This document shows positions 7,800-17,007 of a stretch of DNA of 64,000 bases, piece by piece (position 1 is the stretch's first letter; each line of letters begins with the position of its first letter). A program made the translations under genes and the position numbers. The notes under the pieces were generated by a model, which saw only the letters and a program-made list of their open reading frames with translations, was not told the origin of the DNA and ran no database searches. Source of the stretch: Candidatus Enterousia intestinigallinarum (GTDB lineage: Bacteria > Pseudomonadota > Alphaproteobacteria > Rs-D84); the NCBI GenBank assembly GCA_944407095.1, contig OX097180.1, positions 806,001 through 870,000 on the forward strand, read 5' to 3'.

Positions 7800-8888
7800 A
7801 TGATAACGCGCACGTTTATCGCACGCCTGGTGGGCGTTGTGATGGTATCAGTGTTACCGATAACGGCATATGCTGAACGCGGTGCATTTGATATAGATCG
7901 TTGGTATGAAATTTTGGATAATGTTCGCACGCGTGCGACTTCGGCTGGTATTTCGCGCGATACGATTGACGCGACACTGAAATATCCAGCGTTTATTCCG
8001 TCGATTGTCAAAAGTGACAAGAATCAGGCGGAATTCAAATTGACATTGGATGATTATCTGGCGCGCACGGTAAATTCACGTCGTATCAACATTGGCCGGG
8101 AAATGCGCACGACGTATCCGACAATGCTGTCACGGGTGGAACAGAAATATAATATTCAGCCGCACGTTATTTTGGCGTTTTGGGGACTGGAATCAAACTA
8201 TGGTCAATATCGCGCAGCGCATAAATTGACTGACGCGTTTTTAACATTGATGTATGAAGGGCGCCGTGAAACGTTTTTTGGTAATCAGTTACTGGCACTG
8301 ATGAAAATAGCGGATGATAACAATCTGGATATAAATGATATACGCGGCAGTTGGGCCGGTGCAATGGGGCATTTTCAATTTATACCAACGACATTGCAGC
8401 AATATGGTGCCGACGGAAACGGCGACGGTAAAATTGATATAATTCATAGCGTCGGTGATGCGATGTTCAGCGCCGGCAACTATTTGAACAAACTGGGGTG
8501 GAATCCGAACGAGCGTATTGTTCGGCGTGTTGCATTGCCGGGAAATTTTGATATATCGTTACTGGACGGCAAAACCAAGCAGCCGTTGACATATTGGGCG
8601 GCGATGGGTGTGACGAATCCGGACGGTACGCCGATACCGTTGGCAGATATGACGGCTGGATTGGTTGCAGATGTAAATTTAATCCAGGAACAGCGTGCGG
8701 CGGCAATCGCGGCAGCGTCAAATCCGAACGCGATACCAGATCCGAACGCCATTGATACCGATGTCGCGCCCCAACCAGTTATATACGCATATCTGACATA
8801 TCCTAATTTTTACCGCATAAAAAAGTGGAACAGTTCTAATTGGTATGCGATTGCGATTGCAACACTGGCCGATGAATTAAAGCAATAA
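7800..8888 (+). CDS. mltB: Membrane-bound lytic murein transglycosylase B family
   Basis: The enzyme cleaves the MurNAc-GlcNAc bond of peptidoglycan, forming 1,6-anhydro ends, in the periplasm. The catalytic Glu131 lies in FWGLESNYGQY and is followed by the GSWAGAMGHFQFIPTT substrate-binding block, both diagnostic of the SLT-2/MltB fold. The protein has a signal peptide (ITAYA-ER) without a lipobox cysteine, so it is probably soluble or loosely bound. The ATG at 7800 is preceded by AAGGGG. A longer frame from 7743 would lack the ribosome binding site and bury the signal peptide. It follows the beta-barrel gene by 11 bp. Confidence 0.93.
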   Translation: MITRTFIARLVGVVMVSVLPITAYAERGAFDIDRWYEILDNVRTRATSAGISRDTIDATLKYPAFIPSIVKSDKNQAEFKLTLDDYLARTVNSRRINIGREMRTTYPTMLSRVEQKYNIQPHVILAFWGLESNYGQYRAAHKLTDAFLTLMYEGRRETFFGNQLLALMKIADDNNLDINDIRGSWAGAMGHFQFIPTTLQQYGADGNGDGKIDIIHSVGDAMFSAGNYLNKLGWNPNERIVRRVALPGNFDISLLDGKTKQPLTYWAAMGVTNPDGTPIPLADMTAGLVADVNLIQEQRAAAIAAASNPNAIPDPNAIDTDVAPQPVIYAYLTYPNFYRIKKWNSSNWYAIAIATLADELKQ

Positions 8889-8953
8889 AATAATTGAAAA
8901 CGGCGGATTTCTTTGATAATCTTGATAGCATATAAATATAAAAGGAAACATTT

Positions 8954-9913
8954 ATGGCTATCAAGGTTCGTGATTACGAAGTCCGTCTGACCCGAAACAA
9001 GGACGAACGTCGTCAGGTTCGTCAACTGCGCTATGACGTTTTTGTCGAAGAAGAGGGCGCATCCGCAACCGAAGAACAAAGAAATCTGCGCGAAGAATAT
9101 GATTCTTTTGACCGGTATGCAGAATACCTGGCGGTATTTCATAATGGTAAGATTGTTGGTACATATCGTATAATCGACCGTAATGCGGCCGAAAAAATGG
9201 ACGGTTTTTATACTGAATCTGAATTTAATATTTCCAAAATTAAAAAAGTTGATGGCAATATCGCCGAAATGTCGCGTGCGTGTGTGAACCGCGAATATCG
9301 GGACAATGCATTGGTTATGCGATTATTGTGGGCGGGGTTGGGTGAATATATTGTCCGCCGCAAGATTGCAATTTTGTTTGGGGTGGCGTCCTGGGTCGGG
9401 ACAAAGCCGGTTGAATCAGCCCAGGCGATATCATACCTGTACTACAATCACTTGTCTCCGTTGGGACTGCGCGCCACGGTGTTGAGTGAAAATTTCGCGC
9501 CGGATGTGAATCCAAAATTGTCACGTATGAATATATTGCCGCGCGAATTTGTGGACGAAGCTGACGCCCGTCGTCAAATGACCCCGTTGATAAAGGGCTA
9601 TTTGCGACTGGGTGCGACATTTGGTCGTGGTGTGTTTATTGACAAGCCGTTTAACACATACGATGTATTTGTTATGGTTCAGACCAAAAAAATTGACGCG
9701 GCGTATCAGAAACATTTCCTGGGGCGTGAAAACGCGCTGGAACATTTGGATGTGCGTGACGGTACGTTAAAGACCGTGGGCAAGATAATGCTGTTGCCGG
9801 TAACTGGTTCGTACAAGGTTTTTCGTGCGTTTTTTGAATTTCTGTTGCGTGAAGACGCGGCCGATGTTGAATATATTGATGATTCTAGGGATGAAAACGG
9901 GGACAAAGAGTAA
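8954..9913 (+). CDS. olsB: OlsB-like ornithine/acyl-ACP N-acyltransferase
   Basis: This 319-residue protein has the GNAT-type fold of the OlsB/hemolysin-like acyltransferases: an N-terminal RQLRYDVFVEEEG block, GTYRIID, and EMSRACVNREYRD around residues 96-108. OlsB attaches a 3-hydroxy fatty acid from ACP to ornithine, the first step of phosphorus-free ornithine lipid synthesis. Its partner, an OlsA-like O-acyltransferase, follows with a one-base overlap (TAATG), which supports the assignment. It is longer at the C-terminus than many OlsB proteins. A good AAAGGA site precedes the ATG. Acyl and amino-acid specificity are not shown by the sequence. Confidence 0.82.
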   Translation: MAIKVRDYEVRLTRNKDERRQVRQLRYDVFVEEEGASATEEQRNLREEYDSFDRYAEYLAVFHNGKIVGTYRIIDRNAAEKMDGFYTESEFNISKIKKVDGNIAEMSRACVNREYRDNALVMRLLWAGLGEYIVRRKIAILFGVASWVGTKPVESAQAISYLYYNHLSPLGLRATVLSENFAPDVNPKLSRMNILPREFVDEADARRQMTPLIKGYLRLGATFGRGVFIDKPFNTYDVFVMVQTKKIDAAYQKHFLGRENALEHLDVRDGTLKTVGKIMLLPVTGSYKVFRAFFEFLLREDAADVEYIDDSRDENGDKE

Positions 9914-10740
9914 TGGGACGCGTCAGACGCCAGAATTTTTTCAACACGTTCGGTGCGGTTCTGAAATTCGCACTGTTTTGGATATTGGTTGCGATACAGT
10001 TGCCGATAATACTGTTTTTACCGCGTGGTCGCGCATCGGTGCGTTATATGCGCTTTTTTATGCGCATATTGCTGTATGTTGTTGGCGTGCGTGTACGTGT
10101 GCACGGCAAACTGGTGGCGCACCGGCCATTGCTGGTGATATCAAATCACATATCCATTTTTGAAATCGCGACGTTCCCGGTTGCATTTGGCGGCAGTTTT
10201 ATTGCTAAAAAGGAAATGGAATCGTGGCCATTGGTCGGTTGGGTTGCGCGTAAATTCGGTGTTGTATTTATCGACCGCCGTCCGTCGCACGCAATGGACG
10301 CGCTGACCCAGGTTCAGCAAACTTTGCGTGATGTTTCATACCCTATATTTTTATTTCCCGAAGGAACAACAACAAACGGCGCATATGTAAAACCGTTCAA
10401 AAGCACATTGTTCAATTTCGTTGAAAATTCTGACGTCTTGGTGCAGCCGATGGTTATGAACTATCGCTTTCGTGACGGTGGCGTAATCAGCGATGCGGAT
10501 TTGGCGGAACATTTTGCGTACTTTAATAATTCCAACCAGGACACCGGCCCGCGGTGTTCGCGTGAACGCAGTGCATTTGGCCAGGTTTTTCACATAATGG
10601 TTCTGGGGGGATTCTTGGTTGAGTTGACTGTTTTGCCGCCACCGCCGTTGGCGGGTATGGATAGAAAGCAGATTGCGGAAACACTGCAAAAAATAGTTTC
10701 CGAAAAATATATGGAATTGAAAAATAAAACTGCAAAGTAA
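9913..10740 (+). CDS. olsA: PlsC/OlsA-family lysolipid acyltransferase
   Basis: A 275-residue 1-acylglycerol-3-phosphate acyltransferase-type protein with two N-terminal hydrophobic segments. Motif I reads NHISIFE at about residues 78-84, so it is H-X4-E rather than the usual H-X4-D. Motif II FIDRR and motif III FPEGTTTNG are intact. In partnership with OlsB the protein would acylate lyso-ornithine lipid, and a PlsC role in phosphatidic acid synthesis is the alternative. Start and stop of the two genes overlap (TAATG), implying translational coupling. It acts at the inner membrane. Confidence 0.82.
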   Translation: MGRVRRQNFFNTFGAVLKFALFWILVAIQLPIILFLPRGRASVRYMRFFMRILLYVVGVRVRVHGKLVAHRPLLVISNHISIFEIATFPVAFGGSFIAKKEMESWPLVGWVARKFGVVFIDRRPSHAMDALTQVQQTLRDVSYPIFLFPEGTTTNGAYVKPFKSTLFNFVENSDVLVQPMVMNYRFRDGGVISDADLAEHFAYFNNSNQDTGPRCSRERSAFGQVFHIMVLGGFLVELTVLPPPPLAGMDRKQIAETLQKIVSEKYMELKNKTAK

Positions 10741-10756
10741 AAAAGAGAGATTTATT

Positions 10757-12193
10757 ATGAAAACTGCAATTACACCAACGCGTGCTGAAAATTTCAGCGA
10801 ATGGTATCAAAACTTGATAACAGCGGCGGATTTGGCGGAAAACGCACCCGTGCGCGGATGTATGACGATAAAGCCGTACGGCTGGGCGATATGGGAACTG
10901 ATGCGCGATGAAATGGATCGGCGTATAAAGGCCTGTGGCGTGCAAAATGCTCAATTCCCATTGCTTATTCCAATCAACTTTTTTAATCGCGAAGCCGAAC
11001 ACGTTGCCGGTTTTGCCAAGGAAGCTGCCGTCGTAACTCATTACCGTCTGAAAATGATTGATGGCACGTTACAGCCCGACCCAGATTCCAAATTGACCGA
11101 ACCGTATATAATTCGTCCGACGTCTGAAACGATTATCGGGGACGCGATGTCACGCTGGGTTCAATCGTATCGTGATTTGCCACTGAAACTGAACCAGTGG
11201 GTAAATGTTATGCGCTGGGAAATGCGGCCACGTCTGTTTTTGCGTACGTCCGAATTTTACTGGCAGGAAGGTCATAACGCATTTGCCACACACGATGATG
11301 CGAACGCCGATGCGCGTAAAATGCATCGTGTCTATGGCGACTATATGCGCGAAGTGTTGGCCATACCGTCGATAATGGGTGAAAAAACACCAGAAGAACG
11401 CTTTGCCGGTGCCGATCATACGTACACCCTGGAACATATTATGCAGGACGGTAAAGCGTTACAGGCCGGAACGTCCCACGATTTAGGCCAGCATTTTTCC
11501 AAATCGTTTGGTATTCAGTATCTGGATACGGATGGTCAGTTAAAGTATGCCTGGACGACGTCCTGGGGGGTATCCACCCGTATGATGGGCAGTTTGTTTA
11601 TGTCTCATTCCGATGATGACGGTTTGGTTTTGCCGCCCGCGGTTGCGCCGTACCAGGTTGTGATTATACCTATCACGCGTGATGATACGGCGGACGCATT
11701 GAACGCGTATGCGGAAAAACTGGGGGCGCAACTGCGTGATGCTGGTATTCGCGTATTGGTTGATACGTCTGATATGCGTGCACCAGATAAAATGTGGAAA
11801 TGGATAAAGCGCGGTGTGCCGCTGCGCGTGGAAATTGGCGCGCGTGAAATGGATGAAAACAACGTGACCGTCACGCGTCGTGATTTGGGCAAATCGTCAA
11901 AACAAACAATGGCAGTGGACGCATTTGTTGCCGATGTACGCAATATGCTGGATACAATTCAACACGATATGTATGATGCGGTCGTGCGTCGTAACAAAAC
12001 AATGATTCACGATGTGGATGATTTGTCTGCGTTGGAAACTGCGCTGGCCGGTGGCACAATCGGATTTTTCCGTATCAAATACGATTTGACGCAAAATGAA
12101 AAGTTCGATGAATTGATGGAAACGTACAAGATATCACGTCGCTGCCTGGATGACAATGACCCGACGTATGTCTATGTTGCAAAGTCATATTAA
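10757..12193 (+). CDS. proS: Prolyl-tRNA synthetase, eukaryote/archaeal-like (type 3)
   Basis: The enzyme charges tRNA-Pro with proline. At 478 residues it lacks the editing insertion of the long bacterial form. It carries class II motif 2 as MRWEMRPRLFLRTSEFYWQE and a RPTSETII block before it. The GTSHDLGQHFSKSFGIQY segment and C-terminal extension ending in a Tyr (YVAKSY) match the archaeal/eukaryal ProS type 3. Alphaproteobacteria usually carry a different short type, so transfer or lineage-specific replacement is likely. An AGAGAG site lies 7 nt before the ATG and a bidirectional terminator follows. Confidence 0.95.
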   Translation: MKTAITPTRAENFSEWYQNLITAADLAENAPVRGCMTIKPYGWAIWELMRDEMDRRIKACGVQNAQFPLLIPINFFNREAEHVAGFAKEAAVVTHYRLKMIDGTLQPDPDSKLTEPYIIRPTSETIIGDAMSRWVQSYRDLPLKLNQWVNVMRWEMRPRLFLRTSEFYWQEGHNAFATHDDANADARKMHRVYGDYMREVLAIPSIMGEKTPEERFAGADHTYTLEHIMQDGKALQAGTSHDLGQHFSKSFGIQYLDTDGQLKYAWTTSWGVSTRMMGSLFMSHSDDDGLVLPPAVAPYQVVIIPITRDDTADALNAYAEKLGAQLRDAGIRVLVDTSDMRAPDKMWKWIKRGVPLRVEIGAREMDENNVTVTRRDLGKSSKQTMAVDAFVADVRNMLDTIQHDMYDAVVRRNKTMIHDVDDLSALETALAGGTIGFFRIKYDLTQNEKFDELMETYKISRRCLDDNDPTYVYVAKSY

Positions 12194-12218
12194 AAAATCG
12201 CCCATTTGGGCGATTTTT
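12194..12218. terminator. Bidirectional terminator
   Basis: AAAAATCGCCCA and TGGGCGATTTTT pair between convergent proS and ldh. The same stem is reused at 19844-19869 and, with another loop, at 59305-59332. Confidence 0.85.
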
Positions 12219-12220
12219 CT

Positions 12221-13153
12221 TTATGCGATTTCATCATAATTCTTGCGTATAATTTTACCGCTGCGTCGCAGTGCGGCGGCCTCGGGCGCAGACAGTTTGG
12301 GACGCAGTGTTGCAACAACGCCGTTTGCACCAACTATGCGGGGCAGCGACATTGCCACCATATCCGCGCCGGTACCGGCAACTGCACTGACGGTCAAAAT
12401 TCTGTGTTCGTCGTTTATTATGCAACGTAATAAATCTGCTGCGGCTGCACCAATTCCATCCCACGTTGCACCGCGGCCGCGTATGATTTCATATGCCGCA
12501 TTTCGTACACGGTGTGCAATAGTATTGCGTGTTGTCGCGGGCAAAGAAATCTTCATTTGCCGACAAAAATCATCCAACCCCAGTGCGCCGACTGTTGCCG
12601 ATGTCCAATCTACAACGCTGCTGTCGCCGTGTTCACCGACAACGTATGCGTTTATGGATTGTGTTGATACCCCCAGTTGTCGTGACAATATTGTGCGCAG
12701 GCGTGCGGTGTCCAGCATCGTTCCCGTACCTATTACCCGTCCGGCTGGCAAGCGTGACAGTTTGTGTGCCAGCATTACCATAACGTCCAGCGGATTGGTC
12801 AGAATCATAATCTTTACAGTTTTTGCATCGACGTTGGCCATAACGCGCGGGATTATGTCTGCGATAACGGCGGCGTTTTTGGTCAATAAATCAGTGCGTG
12901 TTTCGCCGGGGCGTTGGTTTGCGCCGGCGGCGATAATGACAATATCACTGCCGCGAATTGCGCGGTAATTACTGACCGCGGTTATTTTTACGTCAAATCC
13001 GAAACTGGCCGCGTGTCCTAAATCGTCGGCCGCGGCGCGTGCGCGCACGCCGTCGCGGTCAAACAGTACGATTTCGTGTACGAAACCAGTGTTTTTTACC
13101 GCGGTTGCGACGGCGGATCCAACCGTGCCGACACCAATTATTGCGATTTTCAT
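12221..13153 (-). CDS. ldh: L-lactate dehydrogenase
   Basis: This 310-residue LDH/MDH-fold enzyme interconverts pyruvate and L-lactate with NADH, a typical fermentative redox outlet. The Rossmann loop GVGTVG is at 7-12. The specificity loop reads GANQRPGETR, with Gln80 where malate dehydrogenases have Arg, so lactate is favoured. Catalytic Arg86, Asp148, Arg151 and His175 (GEHGDS) are present. Malate activity is the main alternative. The gene is divergent from the small acetyltransferase-like gene at 13293. Confidence 0.9.
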   Translation of the reverse strand: MKIAIIGVGTVGSAVATAVKNTGFVHEIVLFDRDGVRARAAADDLGHAASFGFDVKITAVSNYRAIRGSDIVIIAAGANQRPGETRTDLLTKNAAVIADIIPRVMANVDAKTVKIMILTNPLDVMVMLAHKLSRLPAGRVIGTGTMLDTARLRTILSRQLGVSTQSINAYVVGEHGDSSVVDWTSATVGALGLDDFCRQMKISLPATTRNTIAHRVRNAAYEIIRGRGATWDGIGAAAADLLRCIINDEHRILTVSAVAGTGADMVAMSLPRIVGANGVVATLRPKLSAPEAAALRRSGKIIRKNYDEIA

Positions 13154-13292
13154 ATTTTAATTCCTTTGTTATCTTTAACAATAAATTATACCACAAACAT
13201 CGTGCCCAGGCACGCGTTTTATGTTGCGGATAACAATCCGATTTATAATTGTGCATCGCGCGTGATATAATCCGGACACGGGGGCGTACAAT

Positions 13293-13595
13293 ATGGCGGA
13301 TGATAATATAACATATGATATTTTTCCCGACGGATTGGGCTTTTACGCAAACTGTGACGGACATCACGTTGGTGAAATAACATTTGTTCGTGTCGGCGCG
13401 GACAAGATGATAATCGATTATACCGCTGTTACTGAAAAATACAGAAATGCCCAGGTTGGATTAAATCTGGTGCGGTGTGCAGCCGACCTGGCACGCAGCC
13501 AGCATCGCAAAGTCATAACACTGTGCCCGTTTGCCAAAGCGATGTTCAGCCGATACCCAGAATTTGATGATGTTCGTTTTTTGAACGCGCGCTGA
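13293..13595 (+). CDS. Small GNAT-like N-acetyltransferase (YjdJ/NATD1 type)
   Basis: This 100-residue protein matches the minimal GCN5-related fold: a VGEITFVRVG strand pair, a YRNAQVGLNLVRCAADLAR helix region that would bind the CoA pyrophosphate, and a closing LCPFAKAMFSRYPEF motif. That last motif is the signature of the YjdJ/NATD1 group. The family is presumed to bind acetyl-CoA, but the substrates are largely unknown. It sits alone between divergent ldh and the next membrane gene. Confidence 0.8.
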   Translation: MADDNITYDIFPDGLGFYANCDGHHVGEITFVRVGADKMIIDYTAVTEKYRNAQVGLNLVRCAADLARSQHRKVITLCPFAKAMFSRYPEFDDVRFLNAR

Positions 13596-13661
13596 ACATT
13601 TCATACTTGAACGATAATTTGTTTTTTACTAGTATTGCCCACAGGCAAAGGGGGATTTTTT

Positions 13662-15053
13662 ATGTCACGTAAATTGCGTATTTGGCTGATATTTTTGATT
13701 TTCCTGAACGGATATGTCAGTTTGTCATTGGAATTGGTTGTCCTGCGTCAGTTGGCTTTCTGGGTCGGATCCAGCGCGGTTATCACCAGTATTATTATGG
13801 GCACGTTCTTGGGATTTATGTCACTGGGATATTTTATGGGATCGTCCCCGCGCATTGCCAATAAACGAATCAGAACTGTTTTGTCGGTCAGTTTTATTGT
13901 GATAGCATTGTTTGCTTTTTTGGCGGCCAGTTTCCCATTGGTTACGGAATATTTTGTGCATCTGTACCGCTGGGGCATAACGTCCAGTGTTATCCAGACG
14001 TTTATATTTTCTTTTTTGCTGTTGTCTGTTGGGCCGTTTTTGTTTGGGTTCAACACAACGCTGTTGTCACGGTGTCTGCATCGGTACAATACCAACTATA
14101 CCGGCAATATTATGGCGTGGGATACGATTGGTTCGGTATTGGGGTCTTTATTGACTACATTGATTTTGATGCCGTTTATTGGTGTAAATTACACGGTTAT
14201 GTTGATAGTTGCACTGTCTGCGTTTGCAGCGATTATAACGCGACCAAAATGGTGGGTTGTACTGCTGTGCGTGGTGGTGTTGGTGCCGACAGTATTTGTG
14301 AACAGCGATTATGTTCAACGAAATCGGTTTGGTATTTTGGTGAATAATGCAAATTCCACCATTTCAGTATCACAGTTCCAGGACGGTATGCGTATTTTGT
14401 ATATGAACGGTCTGCCGATGTCGATACATAATACAAACACCGGTCAAAATGCGGAATACATAGATTATTTGAACAATAATTTTATTTATACTATGCCGGG
14501 TGACAGACGTCGTAAAATTTTGGTTTTGGGGGCGGGCGGATTTACCGCCGGATTAAAGGACACATATAACGAATACACGTTTGTGGATATTGAACATACG
14601 TTACAGGAAATATCGGAAAAATATTTTCTGGGTGAAAAATTACCGGATAATAAACAGTTCATTGTCCAGGACGCCAGCCAGTATTTGAAAAACACGGACA
14701 CCCAATATGACTTGATATTGGTGGACGTATATTCAAATTCGTTCCAGGTACCCGAAGGTTTTATAACCGCCGAATTTATGCAGCGTGTAAAATCTCGTGT
14801 TGCGCCGAACGGCATATTGATAATGAATGTCATTGCCAGCCAGTCGTACCAGGATAAATATTCCCAGGTATTTGACAACACGTTCCACACGGTATTCCCA
14901 CAAAACACCCAACGCCAGGTAATCGGATACGCCAATCCCTGGTCAAGTAATGATGTGGCGAATATTTTATACGTATGGTACAACCGCGATGCGGACGAAC
15001 GTATTTATACAATAAATAAAACACCGGTAATCTATGACCGGTATGTGAAATAG
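13662..15053 (+). CDS. Membrane protein with spermidine synthase-like domain
   Basis: The ATG at 13662, with AAAGGGGGA upstream, gives 463 residues; an earlier ATG at 13635 lacks a site. The first 210 residues hold about seven membrane segments. The C-terminal half is a SpeE-like Rossmann domain with ILVLGAGGFTAGL, the acidic FVDIE, VQDASQYL, and DLILVDVYSN as the substrate-gate strand. Fused membrane-SpeE proteins are widespread but poorly defined; aminopropyl transfer or another methylthioadenosine-type chemistry is possible. No speD gene is in view. The stop lies in an inverted-repeat element before the convergent gene. Confidence 0.82.
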   Translation: MSRKLRIWLIFLIFLNGYVSLSLELVVLRQLAFWVGSSAVITSIIMGTFLGFMSLGYFMGSSPRIANKRIRTVLSVSFIVIALFAFLAASFPLVTEYFVHLYRWGITSSVIQTFIFSFLLLSVGPFLFGFNTTLLSRCLHRYNTNYTGNIMAWDTIGSVLGSLLTTLILMPFIGVNYTVMLIVALSAFAAIITRPKWWVVLLCVVVLVPTVFVNSDYVQRNRFGILVNNANSTISVSQFQDGMRILYMNGLPMSIHNTNTGQNAEYIDYLNNNFIYTMPGDRRRKILVLGAGGFTAGLKDTYNEYTFVDIEHTLQEISEKYFLGEKLPDNKQFIVQDASQYLKNTDTQYDLILVDVYSNSFQVPEGFITAEFMQRVKSRVAPNGILIMNVIASQSYQDKYSQVFDNTFHTVFPQNTQRQVIGYANPWSSNDVANILYVWYNRDADERIYTINKTPVIYDRYVK

Positions 15054-15086
15054 TAACTAGTAGCTCGTTATTCGTTACTAGTTACT
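15052..15086. repeat. Inverted repeat of the TTACTAGTTAC type
   Basis: An 11-bp perfect inverted repeat (15052-15062 and 15076-15086) with a 13-nt loop lies between convergent genes and may act as a weak terminator. A related sequence occurs at 61372-61430, so it belongs to a dispersed intergenic repeat. Confidence 0.6.
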
Positions 15087-15632
15087 GTTCACGTGGCGTT
15101 GGCGCATTTGCGTCATTATCAGCATTTGCATTTTTTGCGCAGCCGACCGCAATGCGTCAACCTGTGCCGGTTGTGCATTAGTTGCATTGGCTTTGGCTTG
15201 CGCGCGCGGTGTATATGCCGCAACTGTGTCGTTCAGTGCCTTTAGCGCAGCAGTGGTGTTTTTCGCGGCACGTTCACGCCAGGATTGTTTTTGTGCCGCC
15301 GGCGCGTCAATTACATCGTTACGGTGACGGTTAGTCATCATAACCTGAGCCCAGCGGGCGTTATGTGCAGCAAATATCTGGCGCATATACATTGATGCGG
15401 GATTATTTGCATTTTTTGCTGTGACGAACTGCTTCATTTGTTCAATCGCACTGTACCACGCCGCCCCAAGATTTCCGCCACGCAGCCAGTTTGAATATGT
15501 CAGGTTGAAAAACAGTTTGAAATATTCGTCTGATATTTTCTTTTTGTCTGTGGCGTTCAGTTGCTTTTCTTGCGTTGATTTTGGATTTTCGCCCGCGATT
15601 ATCATCATATTTTTATCAAAAGCATCTATCAT
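15078..15632 (-). CDS. Hypothetical helical protein
   Basis: I do not recognise this 184-residue protein. It has no signal peptide or membrane segment and is predicted to be almost all helical, with Met/Gln/Ala-rich stretches. The C-terminus is Ala/Gln-rich and ends in a Met-rich basic helix. The general look, with amphipathic helices and a low-complexity tail, recalls phasin-type granule-associated proteins, but that is only a resemblance. The start is well supported by CAGGAG 7 nt before the ATG. It stands alone, convergent with the spermidine-synthase-like gene. Confidence 0.6.
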   Translation of the reverse strand: MIDAFDKNMMIIAGENPKSTQEKQLNATDKKKISDEYFKLFFNLTYSNWLRGGNLGAAWYSAIEQMKQFVTAKNANNPASMYMRQIFAAHNARWAQVMMTNRHRNDVIDAPAAQKQSWRERAAKNTTAALKALNDTVAAYTPRAQAKANATNAQPAQVDALRSAAQKMQMLIMTQMRQRHVNSN

Positions 15633-15872
15633 ATCGCGACTCCTGTGGCTGTCAGTTTATATCTTTCTGTTTAATTATAGTGCCAGATACGCATTTTACA
15701 AGTTTTTGACCCCTCGGCATTTTTGTTTTGACTTTATTCACATAATATAGCACCCTAAACAACGGTTATATCACAAAAACGCACTGTTGCCAATAATGGG
15801 CGGGGCGGATGTAGCCCGCGGTCTTGCCAATAATGGGGGCCGTGAAATTTCATCGCAAACAAGGAGTAAATG

Positions 15873-16871
15873 ATGAAAAAAAGTTTGAAATTAGCAGTCG
15901 CGGCGTCTGTTTTGGCAACGCCGGCAATGGCGGCTAATTTGGAAAATCCGTTGTATATGCCGACGTCCGGCGAATTTTATTCGAAAACGGGCGCGGGCCT
16001 GATGCTGAAGGTTGCCGACAGTTCGGACGCCCATAAGTTAAAGGGGCACGACGGTGATATTGAATTTCCGATTTGGCGTATCCAGGAAGATTTGGGTATC
16101 GGTATCACAGACCGTATCGCAATCCGTGGTGCATTTGCATATACTCACGACGCCGATATTGACCGCAAGGGTATGAATCACGGCCGTTTGGGTCTGATTT
16201 GGCGCGCGATTGAAACATCCGACAATGTTGTTTTGGACATCTATGCGGATGCGCACCTGGGCGGAATAAACAAAATGCGTGGCTCATATACCGCGACCGG
16301 CTTCCAGTATGACAACTATTCCAACGGTCGTTGGGGTGCGGATGTTGGGGTTCGCTTCGGTAAAACGTGGAGCAAACTGACCACCAGCGCGTTTGTTGAA
16401 GTCCTGAAAACATTCGGCAGTGATAACAATGTTATCGACGTAACCGGATTGTCATTGGGCGGTATTCCTGTAACAATGGTCGGTGTTCCGGATGAAATTT
16501 CTGTTGATTTGAAATCCACAACAGAAATCAACTTTGGTTTGAACGCGTTCTATCAGATAAATGACCGTTGGTCCTGGGGTGCGGGGTTCAAATATAACCA
16601 CCACGCTGATAATGGTGTAAAGAGTTTGTCAACGGAACTGAATGTTCCGCCACAGGTTTCGGCCGGTATCAACCAGTTGATGGCATCATTGTCCGATATG
16701 AACGATGGGTTTGATGAATACATCGTGTCATTGTCGGTTGCGAACCAGTTAAACGACTATGTCCAGGTTGCGTTGTACGGTGAATACACATTTGACACCG
16801 CGCACGCAAAATCTCAGAACGGAACCGATGTCAAGGCAGAGGTTGGCGTTCGCCTGAACCTGGCGTTCTAA
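15873..16871 (+). CDS. Predicted outer-membrane beta-barrel protein
   Basis: A 332-residue exported protein starts MKKSLKLAVAASVLATPAMA, a clear signal peptide cut after AMA. The rest is alternating amphipathic strands and ends GVRLNLAF, the terminal-Phe barrel signature. Two adjacent ATG codons exist. The AAGGAG site is 6 nt from the second (15873) and only 3 nt from the first (15870), so the second is preferred. The strand repeats resemble transporter- or porin-like barrels, with no specific family evident. Two short repeats TTGCCAATAATGG lie in the leader (near 15787 and 15824). Confidence 0.8.
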   Translation: MKKSLKLAVAASVLATPAMAANLENPLYMPTSGEFYSKTGAGLMLKVADSSDAHKLKGHDGDIEFPIWRIQEDLGIGITDRIAIRGAFAYTHDADIDRKGMNHGRLGLIWRAIETSDNVVLDIYADAHLGGINKMRGSYTATGFQYDNYSNGRWGADVGVRFGKTWSKLTTSAFVEVLKTFGSDNNVIDVTGLSLGGIPVTMVGVPDEISVDLKSTTEINFGLNAFYQINDRWSWGAGFKYNHHADNGVKSLSTELNVPPQVSAGINQLMASLSDMNDGFDEYIVSLSVANQLNDYVQVALYGEYTFDTAHAKSQNGTDVKAEVGVRLNLAF

Positions 16872-17007
16872 TGCGTTTGATACGCAAATTTAACATATAT
16901 TGGACAAACACCCCGTATAATTACGGGGTGCTTTTTTGAATTATACTAAATACTTTTATCGTGGCGATTTTTGTGATATAATAACCAAAAAGGAAAATGG
17001 AAAGGCA

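Noticed and set aside
12243-12968. Long plus-strand reading frame opposite ldh
   Set aside because: It lies wholly antisense to a well-supported lactate dehydrogenase gene, has no ribosome binding site and shows no family pattern.
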